Positions 25,420 to 32,235 of a stretch of DNA of 36,243 nucleotides are shown in pieces. The DNA is from an uncultured Eisenbergiella sp. (GTDB lineage: Bacteria; Bacillota; Clostridia; Lachnospirales; Lachnospiraceae). Below the pieces are notes generated by a model. It did no database searches, had not been told where the DNA came from, and saw only the letters and a list, made by a program, of their open reading frames with translations. The stretch's first letter is position 1. Each line of letters opens with the position of its first letter. The stretch spans positions 1 through 36,243 of the forward strand of contig CAJFMW010000011.1 of the NCBI GenBank assembly GCA_904392525.1, given 5' to 3'. The translations under genes were made by a program, and so were the position numbers.

Positions 25420-26628
25420 TTAAAGCAGCTCTTCCAGCCGGGTACGGATGGCACGGATGAAATCCTGGCTGTTTAATGCGGTTACATTTTCGAGGGTGGT
25501 GATCAGGGCGAGGTCCTTCGTCATCACGCCGCTTTCAATGGTATCAATGGTCGCCTTCTCCAGCTTATCGGCAAACTCCATCAGCTCTTTAATTCCATCC
25601 AGCTCACCGCGCTTTCTCAGGGCGCCGGTCCAGGCAAAGATGGTGGCTACGGGGTTGGTGGAGGTCTCTTCTCCCTTGAGATACTTATAATAGTGTCTCT
25701 GCACGGTTCCGTGGGCCGCCTCATATTCGTATACGCCCGTGGGGGAGACCAGAACGGAGGTCATCATGGCAAGGGAGCCGAAGGCGGAAGAAACCATATC
25801 GCTCATCACGTCCCCGTCATAGTTCTTGCAGGCCCAGATGAAGCCGCCCTTCGCTTTCATGATGCGGGCGACGATGTCATCGATCAGGCTGTAGAAATAG
25901 GTCAAGCCCAGCGCGTCGAACTGCTCCTTATATTCCTTTTCATAGGTCTCCTGGAAAATATCCTTGAAGGTATGGTCATATTTCTTGGAAATGGTATCCT
26001 TGCTTCCGAACCAGAGATCCTGCTTCGTGCTCACCGCATACTGGAAGCAGGCGCGGGCAAAGCTGCGGATGGATGCCTCCGTGTTGTGCATACCCTGCAG
26101 GACGCCGGGACCCTTAAAATCAAAAACGGTCTCCCGCTGTTCGTTTCCGTTCTCATCTGTGAAAACCAGCTCTGCCTTTCCGGGGCCGGAAATCTTCATT
26201 TCCACATTCTTATAGACATCGCCATAGGCGTGACGGGCAATGGTGATCGGTTTTTCCCAGTTGCGGACGCAGGGCTCGATTCCCTTCACCACAATGGGAG
26301 CGCGGAATACAGTGCCGTCCAGAATCGCGCGGATGGTTCCGTTGGGGCTCTTCCACATTTCCTTCAGATCGTATTCCGTCATACGGGCGGCATTGGGCGT
26401 GATGGTAGCGCACTTGACGGCGACACCGTATTTCTTCGTAGCTTCCGCGGATTCCACGGTCACCTTGTCATCCGTTTCATTACGGTGCGCAAGTCCCAGG
26501 TCATAGTATTCCGTGTTCAGCTCGATAAAGGGGGAAAGCAGCTCCTCCTTGATCATCTTCCACAGAATTCGGGTCATCTCGTCTCCGTCCATTTCCACCA
26601 GAGGCGTTGTCATTTTGATTTTTTCCAT
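25420..26628 (-). CDS. icd: NADP-dependent isocitrate dehydrogenase (homodimeric, eukaryote-like type)
   Basis: It oxidises isocitrate to 2-oxoglutarate with NADP. The 402-residue protein is of the IDH1-like subfamily: [20 protein letters not shown] at the N-terminus, [31 protein letters not shown] and [34 protein letters not shown] is also present. The ATG at 26628 has GGAGG five bases upstream; an in-frame ATG at 26640 has none. With the upstream Re-citrate synthase candidate it would supply 2-oxoglutarate for glutamate synthesis in an incomplete oxidative branch. No aconitase gene is in the window. Confidence 0.96.
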   Translation of the reverse strand: MEKIKMTTPLVEMDGDEMTRILWKMIKEELLSPFIELNTEYYDLGLAHRNETDDKVTVESAEATKKYGVAVKCATITPNAARMTEYDLKEMWKSPNGTIRAILDGTVFRAPIVVKGIEPCVRNWEKPITIARHAYGDVYKNVEMKISGPGKAELVFTDENGNEQRETVFDFKGPGVLQGMHNTEASIRSFARACFQYAVSTKQDLWFGSKDTISKKYDHTFKDIFQETYEKEYKEQFDALGLTYFYSLIDDIVARIMKAKGGFIWACKNYDGDVMSDMVSSAFGSLAMMTSVLVSPTGVYEYEAAHGTVQRHYYKYLKGEETSTNPVATIFAWTGALRKRGELDGIKELMEFADKLEKATIDTIESGVMTKDLALITTLENVTALNSQDFIRAIRTRLEELL

Positions 26629-26633
26629 TCTTT

Positions 26634-26658
26634 CCTCCATTTCGAAGCGCTCTGCGCT
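26634..26658 (-). repeat. short remnant of the repeat 3' boundary before icd
   Basis: On the minus strand GCGCTTCGAAATGGAGG (26634-26650) closely resembles the ACGCTTCGGCATGGAGG at the gene-proximal end of copies B and C. It likewise supplies the SD of the next gene. A small hairpin AGCGC/GCGCT (26646-26658) overlaps it. The rest of the element is absent. Confidence 0.45.
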
Positions 26659-26660
26659 CT

Positions 26661-27425
26661 TCAGGTATTTTCCGGTTCCTTGTAGGCTTCGTATAAGCCG
26701 CTTTTAACCATGTTGGAATAGGCGTTTTTGATATGGGCGTTTGCCAGCTGCTCCGCCAGATCCGCGTTCTTGTCACGGATGGCCTCCATGATCCTTCTGT
26801 GCTCTTCGTTGGACTGGATGCTTCTCGTGTCGTCGGAAAGGGTCTGCTTTCTCACCCGGAGCACATATTCATGAAATTCCCGAAGCACATGCTCCAGCAT
26901 CTTGCTGCCGGAGGCCTCATACATGATTTCATGAAAACGATTGTCCAGCTCCGTGAGCTGCTGGGCATGTCCTTTTCCCGCATGAAAGGCGGACAGATAG
27001 ACATTTTCTTCCATTTCTTCCATCTGTTCGGCGCTGATGTTCTCCGTCGCCCATCTCGCGCACAGCCCTTCCAGCAGAGAACGGATGGCATAAATATCCT
27101 TCACGTCCTTGACCGTGATGCCGGTCACATAGGCCCCTTTATTGGGGATGATCTGAACCAGTCCCTCCAGTTCAAGCTGCCTTAGCGCTTCCCGGACCGG
27201 GGTACGGCTAACGCCCATTTCTTCCGCGATGGCCGCTTCCCTGAGTTCTTCATATTCCCGGTATTTTCCGTTCAGGATATCGTCGCGCAGCCTGTGGAAT
27301 ACCCGGCCGCGGAGAGAATACTTATCCGCCGTCTCGGCAGCCTGGCTGAGTACGTCCTTTTTTTCGCTTTTGCCGCGAACCTTTTTTTCTGCATGCACGG
27401 TACTTTCTGCACTCTTCTCACGCAT
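26661..27425 (-). CDS. GntR-family regulator with FCD ligand-binding domain
   Basis: This is a 254-residue FadR-subfamily repressor. The winged helix (about 40-105) includes [20 protein letters not shown] minus its tail, and the all-helical FCD domain (about 115-240) has the metal/ligand His pattern ([32 protein letters not shown]). The ATG at 27425 overlaps the end of the citrate synthase gene by eight bases; an in-frame ATG at 27470 is possible but has a poorer SD. It lies between the citrate synthase and icd genes, and an FCD-type palindrome overlaps the promoter of the group. It therefore probably represses its own operon in response to an organic acid, perhaps citrate or 2-oxoglutarate (inference). 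Confidence 0.9.
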   Translation of the reverse strand: MREKSAESTVHAEKKVRGKSEKKDVLSQAAETADKYSLRGRVFHRLRDDILNGKYREYEELREAAIAEEMGVSRTPVREALRQLELEGLVQIIPNKGAYVTGITVKDVKDIYAIRSLLEGLCARWATENISAEQMEEMEENVYLSAFHAGKGHAQQLTELDNRFHEIMYEASGSKMLEHVLREFHEYVLRVRKQTLSDDTRSIQSNEEHRRIMEAIRDKNADLAEQLANAHIKNAYSNMVKSGLYEAYKEPENT

Positions 27426-28896
27426 CGGCCTGTCCACCCGTTTCCTTCTTCCCGTTTTCCCGTGCTCCATTCCCGGATGCCGCCTTTCCGGAAAGGCTTA
27501 TGGACAGCCTCCGGCATACATCATCGATCACAGCGGTCAGTTCCTCATCCGTGAGCACCGTCACACGGCCGTCCGCATACTCCTGATCTACCCATTTCTT
27601 CACCTCATGAACGAGCGGTGAATTCTTGTCCACCGCATTCTCATCCTTCAGCCCGTAATGCGCATTGATCCAGTGAGCGATTCCCGCAAGACCGGAGGTG
27701 TTTGACACGGCGCAGATCACCGGACGGTTCAAAAACTTCTCCGTATCAAATATATTATAAATTTCCTCATTTTTCAAGAGACCGTCCGCATGAATCCCCG
27801 CGCGGGTCACATTGAAGTTTTTCCCGACGAAAGGCGTCCGCTCCGGAATATGGTATCCGATCTCCTTCTCATAGTATTCGGCGAGTTCCGTAATGACGGT
27901 GGTATCCATGCCGTTTAAGTCGCCCTTCAGCTGGGCATATTCGAACACCATGGCCTCCAGAGGCGTGTTGCCGGTACGCTCTCCGATGCCGAACAGCGAG
28001 GCGTTGACGCCAGAACAGCCGTAAAGCCATGCGGTGGTGGAGTTGGTGACGGCCTTGTAAAAATCATTGTGACCGTGCCACTCCAGCAGCGCATGAGGAA
28101 CGCCCGCATGGGTATGCAGGGCGTAGATGATGCCCGGCACACTTCTGGGAATTACCGCGCCGGGATAATTTACGCCGTAGCCCATGGTGTCACAGGCCCG
28201 GATCTTGATCGGAATCTTGTATTCCTCCATCAATTTCATCAGTTCCATACAGAAGGGAACCACATAGCCGTAAATATCCGCTCTTGTGATATCCTCCAGA
28301 TGGCATCTGGGACTGATGCCTTCCTCCAGGCAGTCACGGATCACGCTCAGATAATGATCCATCGCCTGTCTTCTGGTCATCTTCAGTTTCATGAAAATAT
28401 GATAATCGGAGCAGCTCACCAGAATACCGGTCTCCTTCATGCCGATCTCCTTCACCAGGCGGAAATCCTCCTTGCTCGCCCGGATCCAGCTCGTCACCTC
28501 CGGAAACTGATACCCTCTTTCCATACACTTGTAGACCGCGTCCCTGTCCTTTTTGCTGTAAAGAAAAAACTCACAGGCGCGCACCATTCCGTTGGGGCCG
28601 CCCAGCCTGTGCAGATAGTCATAGATGGTGACGATCTGCTCCGTGGTGTACGGCGCGCGGGACTGCTGCCCGTCGCGGAAGGTGGTGTCCGTGATCCAGA
28701 TCTCCTTCGGCATGTTGTGCGGAACGATCCTGTCGTTGAACGGGATCTTCGGAATCTCCGAATAGGGGAACATGTTGCGGAACACGTTCGGCTTCTTGAC
28801 ATCATCCAGAATGTACATGTGCTCTTCGATCTCAAGAAGGTTGTTCTTCTCATTCATGGTGACAGGCCGGTTGGTAAAGGTATCATTCGTATTCAT
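27418..28896 (-). CDS. probable Re-citrate synthase (homocitrate/isopropylmalate synthase-like)
   Basis: The 492-residue protein is a DRE-TIM-type acyltransferase: ITDTTFRDGQQSRAPYTTEQ at the barrel start with the catalytic R-D pair, CHLEDITRADIYG, and the metal-binding HGHND in LEWHGHNDFYKAVTN. It lacks the long C-terminal LeuA regulatory domain. Its length, and the adjacent icd and GntR genes, fit the Re-face citrate synthase family characterised in Clostridium kluyveri. Those enzymes replace the ordinary (Si) citrate synthase in many anaerobic Clostridia. Homocitrate or citramalate synthase are the main alternatives. ATG at 28896 with AAGGAGAG upstream; the longer frame to 28950 would start over the promoter. 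Confidence 0.82.
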   Translation of the reverse strand: MNTNDTFTNRPVTMNEKNNLLEIEEHMYILDDVKKPNVFRNMFPYSEIPKIPFNDRIVPHNMPKEIWITDTTFRDGQQSRAPYTTEQIVTIYDYLHRLGGPNGMVRACEFFLYSKKDRDAVYKCMERGYQFPEVTSWIRASKEDFRLVKEIGMKETGILVSCSDYHIFMKLKMTRRQAMDHYLSVIRDCLEEGISPRCHLEDITRADIYGYVVPFCMELMKLMEEYKIPIKIRACDTMGYGVNYPGAVIPRSVPGIIYALHTHAGVPHALLEWHGHNDFYKAVTNSTTAWLYGCSGVNASLFGIGERTGNTPLEAMVFEYAQLKGDLNGMDTTVITELAEYYEKEIGYHIPERTPFVGKNFNVTRAGIHADGLLKNEEIYNIFDTEKFLNRPVICAVSNTSGLAGIAHWINAHYGLKDENAVDKNSPLVHEVKKWVDQEYADGRVTVLTDEELTAVIDDVCRRLSISLSGKAASGNGARENGKKETGGQADA

Positions 28897-28952
28897 GGCT
28901 GCTCTCCTTCTGCAATTTTGAATCCGTAATATGTGAATGCTGTAATTCATGT

Positions 28953-28970
28953 ATCATTGTATACAATTAT
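28953..28970. promoter_or_regulatory. GntR/FCD-type operator palindrome
   Basis: The core ATTGTATACAAT (28956-28967) is a perfect 12-bp palindrome. Including outer bases it extends to 18 positions with one mismatched pair. FadR-subfamily GntR repressors typically bind TTGTATACAA-like sites. It overlaps the -10 and spacer of the promoter below, and a GntR gene lies in the same operon. Confidence 0.72.
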
Positions 28971-28984
28971 CCAACGCATGTCAA
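28956..28984 (-). promoter_or_regulatory. sigma-A promoter of the citrate synthase-gntR-icd group
   Basis: Minus-strand TTGACA (28979-28984) and TACAAT (28956-28961) are 17 bases apart. The -10 is embedded in the palindrome. It lies 60 bases upstream of the citrate synthase ATG. Confidence 0.75.
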
Positions 28985-29060
28985 CAATCTTCTTTTGATT
29001 TTATAAACTTTCTTTTTCGATATTACTCTCCGGCAACACATCTAAAATGGGAACGCCGCG

Positions 29061-30011
29061 TCATTTTGATCCAAGCATATGCGCCACGTTCAGCATTCCC
29101 CAGCCCTGAGTATTCCATGCCTCTCCCAGATCAGAGGCCGTCCACAGGATCCGGCGTTTGACCTGTTCGTTTGTATACCCGGGATACTTCTGAAAACACA
29201 GCGCTGCCGCTCCTGCCACTAACGGCGTGGACATGGATGTACCGCTCTTTTCCACATAGGCATCCCTGCATCCTCTTGCCGTCCGGCGGAACCAGGCGTT
29301 GCAGGATACGATTCCTGTTCCGGGCGCCACAATATCCGGTTTCTTGAGCACGGTGCCGGAAGGTCCCCTGCCCGAACAGGCTTCACAGGAATCCGGCCTT
29401 TCCCGGCTCTCCGTCCCGTCATGGCATCCCACCGTCACCACCCGTTTTCCCGTTCCAAGCCTTGAGAGGCTTCCTGCGGCGGGTCCCGCATTCCCTGCGG
29501 CAACCACAACAAACAAGCCCTCCTCCCATGCCTCTTCCAGTTTCGCGATCAGTTTATGAAAAAGCGTTTCCTTTTCCGCCATGCCCGAAGAGATATTTTT
29601 TCCTGCCGGATCTTTTCCCATGCTTACAGAAATATTCAGAATCTTCACCTGATACAGCTCCCGGTTTTTTAACACCCAGTCAATGCCCCTTATCATGCCG
29701 GAAATCGTACCGTCTCCTTTTTCATCCAGCACTTTTCCTGCAAGCACTCGGCAGCCCGCTGCGACCCCTGCAAATCTTCCCTGAGAGCAGGTGCCGTCTC
29801 CGCACAGGCATCCGGCAACATGTGTTCCATGGCCGCAGTCATCATAAGGCAGACGGCTGTTTCCCACAAAATCCTTAAAGCCGATCACCCTGTCTTTGAG
29901 ATCAGGATGCATGGCGATCCCCGTATCCAGAATCGCCGCCGTCACGCCGGACCCGTCATAAGGATAAATCTCACGCTCTCCGGCATGAATCAGTTTTCTT
30001 GCACGGTCCAT
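29061..30011 (-). CDS. S8 family (subtilisin-like) serine peptidase, intracellular type
   Basis: The 316-residue protein is a bare peptidase domain. Catalytic Asp29 is in AAILDTGIA, His61 in CGHGTHVAG, oxyanion Asn174 in AAGNAG and Ser259 in SGTSMSTPLVAG. No signal peptide or prodomain is visible, which fits intracellular subtilisins such as the AprX/Isp groups. It has many cysteines (about 11), unusual for the family. The SD is weak (AAGGG about 13 bases before ATG). It diverges from a small Cys-rich gene. Substrate unknown; processing of sporulation proteins is one possibility, but nothing here proves it. Confidence 0.93.
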   Translation of the reverse strand: MDRARKLIHAGEREIYPYDGSGVTAAILDTGIAMHPDLKDRVIGFKDFVGNSRLPYDDCGHGTHVAGCLCGDGTCSQGRFAGVAAGCRVLAGKVLDEKGDGTISGMIRGIDWVLKNRELYQVKILNISVSMGKDPAGKNISSGMAEKETLFHKLIAKLEEAWEEGLFVVVAAGNAGPAAGSLSRLGTGKRVVTVGCHDGTESRERPDSCEACSGRGPSGTVLKKPDIVAPGTGIVSCNAWFRRTARGCRDAYVEKSGTSMSTPLVAGAAALCFQKYPGYTNEQVKRRILWTASDLGEAWNTQGWGMLNVAHMLGSK

Positions 30012-30118
30012 GATGAATCTTCGCCCTTTTTTCTTATCATTATGAAAAAAATCCGAACCTGTGCAGGAATTGGCGGCCTGTACAGCTGAAAAAACATTTC
30101 AGATTTTCTTTCTCTGGA

Positions 30119-30146
30119 AACACGGACACGCCAGAGGCATAGTATA
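30119..30146 (+). promoter_or_regulatory. SigK-like (mother-cell sporulation) promoter candidate
   Basis: CATAGTATA (30138-30146) fits the CATAnnnTA -10 of SigK-type promoters, and AACA (30119-30122) fits the short mACm -35 with a 15-base spacer (16 is usual). No good sigma-A promoter is visible here. It lies 33 bases upstream of the Cys-rich gene. Confidence 0.4.
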
Positions 30147-30178
30147 AACCATAAAAACCAACTTTGGAGGCAACAGAT

Positions 30179-30439
30179 ATGAGTGATTTAACGGCGAGCG
30201 GCTGCGGATGCGGCAGTTCCTCTAACAACAGCTGCGGCTGTGCGACGGCCAATAACGGATGCGGAAGCTGGATCTGGATCCTGATCCTGCTGTGCTGCTG
30301 CTGTGGAAACGGAAACGGTTTTGGCATGGGTAACGGATGCGGATGCGGCTGCGGCGATTCCGGAAACGGATGCGGAAACTGGATCTGGATCCTGATTCTG
30401 CTGTGCTGCTGCGGAAACGGAAACGGATTCTGCTGCTGA
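30179..30439 (+). CDS. small duplicated Cys/Gly/Trp-rich protein, unknown function
   Basis: The 86-residue protein contains 18 Cys and very many Gly and Asn residues. It carries an internal duplication: residues 28-48 and 65-84 both read CG-S/N-WIWILILLCCC(C)GNGNGF. The WIWILILL cores are hydrophobic enough to enter a membrane or drive assembly. GGAGG lies eight bases before the ATG at 30179, so an in-frame ATG at 30164 upstream of the SD is rejected. With the SigK-like promoter, a spore-coat or spore-envelope structural role in the style of small Gly/Cys-rich coat proteins is plausible but unproven. It diverges from the subtilase gene. Confidence 0.75.
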   Translation: MSDLTASGCGCGSSSNNSCGCATANNGCGSWIWILILLCCCCGNGNGFGMGNGCGCGCGDSGNGCGNWIWILILLCCCGNGNGFCC

Positions 30440-30458
30440 TGACCAGATGACTGTTTTC

Positions 30459-30550
30459 ACAGGAAACGGTAAACATATCTGCCGTTTCCTGTAATGCCTT
30501 CTGACTCCTGATGGCTGCCGCGGCGCCTTCTGACGCCGCGGCACAGCCAT
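30459..30550. other. two strong hairpins in the 192-base gap after the Cys-rich gene
   Basis: Hairpin 1 (30459-30492) has a perfect 11-bp stem ACAGGAAACGG/CCGTTTCCTGT. Hairpin 2 (30511-30550) pairs ATGGCTG with CAGCCAT and CCGCGGCG with CGCCGCGG, with a two-base bulge (15 bp in total). Neither is followed by a T-run, so ordinary intrinsic termination is doubtful. They may act as mRNA-stabilising structures, as a weak terminator pair, or to protect a very short abundant message. Confidence 0.55.
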
Positions 30551-30631
30551 GTAATGCAGGCATATGCCCGTTTCGGTTCTCGTACTCCCTTCCCCGACAT
30601 AAAATTTCTGTAAAGGGAAAAGGATCGGGCA

Positions 30632-31159
30632 ATGGAAAAACAGGAACAGGATTCCATACAGGCTTTTGACACCCTGTATACCACAAATCAAATACAGATT
30701 CTGAAGATCCTGCTGCCTTACTGCGCTCCGGACATCCAAAGAAATCTGGCTGTCATGATCCGTTTTCTGGAGCTTCAGTACACGATCTTCTTTGTCCGTT
30801 CCCATCCGGAAGCCTTCCGCAGCCCTCCGCTTCCTCTTTCTTTCGGAGAGCTCTGCGAAAAAATCAGGGGGTACTGTCCTCCTGCACTCAGGGCCATGCT
30901 GGACCAATTTCAATCCATACAGAACGCCATGCAGATGTATGAAGAAATGAAGCAGATGATGGAGCTGTTTGGCGACATCGCCCCCGGTCCGGAAGGTCAA
31001 CGCGAAGAATCCGGAACTTCCATGGGTGACAGCCCCATGGATCCTTTAAGCATGCTGATGGGAATGCTTTCCCCTTCCCAGAAGGAAATGTTCCAGATGT
31101 TTCAGTCAGAATTTCAGACAGAGGCGGCGGAGAAAAAGCCGCCGGAAAAGGAGAATTGA
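30632..31159 (+). CDS. conserved-looking soluble protein, function unknown
   Basis: The 175-residue product is helical and rich in Met and Gln, starting MEKQEQDSIQAFDTLYTTNQ and continuing IQILKILLPYCAPDIQRN. It ends in a Pro/Glu/Lys-rich tail. A Met-rich centre (MQMYEEMKQMMELFGD, SMLMGMLSPSQKEMFQMF) resembles amphipathic helices that self-assemble. AAAAGGATCGGG precedes the ATG. It is followed two bases later by a second small gene and is probably an operon with it. No family with a known function is recognised. Confidence 0.75.
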   Translation: MEKQEQDSIQAFDTLYTTNQIQILKILLPYCAPDIQRNLAVMIRFLELQYTIFFVRSHPEAFRSPPLPLSFGELCEKIRGYCPPALRAMLDQFQSIQNAMQMYEEMKQMMELFGDIAPGPEGQREESGTSMGDSPMDPLSMLMGMLSPSQKEMFQMFQSEFQTEAAEKKPPEKEN

Positions 31160-31161
31160 TT

Positions 31162-31449
31162 ATGGCAGAATACGCGGAAAAGCCCCGCTGGATGGCGGAG
31201 CCTTCACTTCAGGATATCCCGCAGGAAAAGCTGGACTTTCTGCAGAAAATGGTATTCGAAAGCAGAGAGCTCTCCCAGAAGGATCTGCTGCCATTTCTGA
31301 TGGCACTCGCCCAGCGGAGTCGGTCTTCGAATATTACCTTCTCCAAGGAAGAGATGAACACCATCATCGAGGCGATCAAAAAATACAGCACTCCGGAAGA
31401 GCTTTTAAAAATGAACCAGATTATGAAGCTGATGCAGCGCGGGAGATAG
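31162..31449 (+). CDS. small helical protein, function unknown
   Basis: The 95-residue product begins MAEYAEKPRWMAEPSLQDIP and has three predicted helices. The last reads EEMNTIIEAIKKYSTPEELL. The ATG at 31162 has GGAG at eight bases; a TTG in frame at 31156 overlaps the previous stop and is less likely. It starts two bases after the preceding gene, so translation is probably coupled. It is basic at the C-terminus (MKLMQRGR). The pair may act together; no partner is known. Confidence 0.75.
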   Translation: MAEYAEKPRWMAEPSLQDIPQEKLDFLQKMVFESRELSQKDLLPFLMALAQRSRSSNITFSKEEMNTIIEAIKKYSTPEELLKMNQIMKLMQRGR

Positions 31450-31484
31450 CGCTGCATCTCCCGAGATAGCGCTGCATCTCTTTT
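31431..31484 (+). terminator. tandem duplicated terminator hairpins
   Basis: GATGCAGCGC (31431-31440, in the 3' end of the preceding gene) can pair over ten bases with GCGCTGCATC at 31449-31458 or with its second copy at 31469-31478. The 18-base unit GAGATAGCGCTGCATCTC occurs twice (31443-31460 and 31463-31480), and the second is followed by TTTT. The gene's stop codon lies inside the first unit. It separates this operon from the convergent exporter genes. Confidence 0.65.
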
Positions 31485-31491
31485 ATGCGGA

Positions 31492-32079
31492 TCAGTTTTC
31501 TGTTGCGGTTTCCGTCTCTGCTTCCGTTTCCGTCTCTGTTTCTGTCTCCGTTTCCTCTTCCACAAAGTCCTCCGGCGTCTTTTCAAAGGTAGAGACGAGG
31601 GACGAGCTCACCGTATACACCGTATCATCCCCGCTCACCTGCAGATAGTAATCTCCCGTAATGGAATTGCTTTCGCCGATATGCAGGATTACGCTCGTTC
31701 CGTTCTCCAGTGTGGCCGTAATCGTCATGGACGGCTCATCCAGACCATACTGTGAGAGATCGTCAGGCTCCTCAATCGCCGTTTCCGAGGTAATATGCGT
31801 AATATAGGTCAGAAGATTCTCCACCATGGACTGCTGGATGGAAGCGCTTCTGTCCTCCGCATTGTACCAGGTACCGTCCTCCTTCACAAAATTCAGAGGA
31901 TACTCGCCGCCTGTCGACAGAGCCGTCACATCTTCCGCGTTAAAATCCGTCACGGTAACCTCCACAGCCTCCTCCTCTTCACTTTCCGGAAGATCCAGAT
32001 ATCTCACAAGAAACCAGGCGGCCGCGCACAGTATACAGACAACAGCTAAAATCCAGAAATGCAGCTTTTGTTTTTTCAT
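31492..32079 (-). CDS. DUF4340-type lipid/membrane-anchored exporter accessory protein
   Basis: The 195-residue product has an N-terminal signal anchor (about 8-26), then beta-rich repeats typical of DUF4340 proteins, which occur beside gliding-type (GldG-like) ABC exporters. Examples are YPLNFVKEDGTWYN, LSQYGLDEPSMTITATLENG and GDYYLQVSGDDTVYTV. It ends in an acidic Thr/Glu-repeat tail. The ATG at 32079 has AAGGAGG upstream; a longer frame to 32241 would translate repeat element D and is rejected. Third gene of the exporter operon; export cargo unknown. Confidence 0.82.
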   Translation of the reverse strand: MKKQKLHFWILAVVCILCAAAWFLVRYLDLPESEEEEAVEVTVTDFNAEDVTALSTGGEYPLNFVKEDGTWYNAEDRSASIQQSMVENLLTYITHITSETAIEEPDDLSQYGLDEPSMTITATLENGTSVILHIGESNSITGDYYLQVSGDDTVYTVSSSLVSTFEKTPEDFVEEETETETETETEAETETATEN

Positions 32080-32082
32080 GCC

Positions 32083-32235
32083 TTCCTCCTTTCCGAAGCG
32101 TACGCTGAGGCCGCGAGGAGAAATCACGCAGGTGATTTCTCCTCTGCGATCATCGCTGTTTTGCGGAGCTTCGACGCAAAACAGCCGGTTGAGCAATGTG
32201 CCATCAGGCACATTGTTCAACCTTTCCTCCTTTCC
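32083..32235 (-). repeat. three-hairpin structured repeat, copy D (between gldG-like gene and DUF4340 gene)
   Basis: Copy D has the same order as copies B and C but different stem sequences. H1 is at 32115-32144 (perfect 13-bp stem, loop GCAG). H2 is at 32156-32184 (10-bp stem, loop GAGCTTCGA). H3 is at 32187-32222 (16-bp stem with one G-T pair, loop ATCA). Shared linkers are CCGAAGCGT (32093-32101), GCTGAGG and CTGCGAT. The TGA stop of the upstream gene (32217-32219) lies in H3. TTCCTCCTTTCC recurs exactly at 32083-32094 and 32224-32235, bounding the copy. The first of these holds the SD of the DUF4340 gene. Confidence 0.85.

Noticed and set aside
25245-25454. Minus-strand 69-codon frame across repeat C and the icd 3' end
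   Set aside because: It consists of repeat sequence and the out-of-frame end of icd, and no independent coding evidence exists. It is discussed as a repeat property instead.
30188-31000. Minus-strand 270-codon frame opposite the Cys-rich gene and its neighbour
   Set aside because: Its Arg/Ser/Val repeat composition mirrors the Gly/Asn/Cys repeats on the other strand; no SD.
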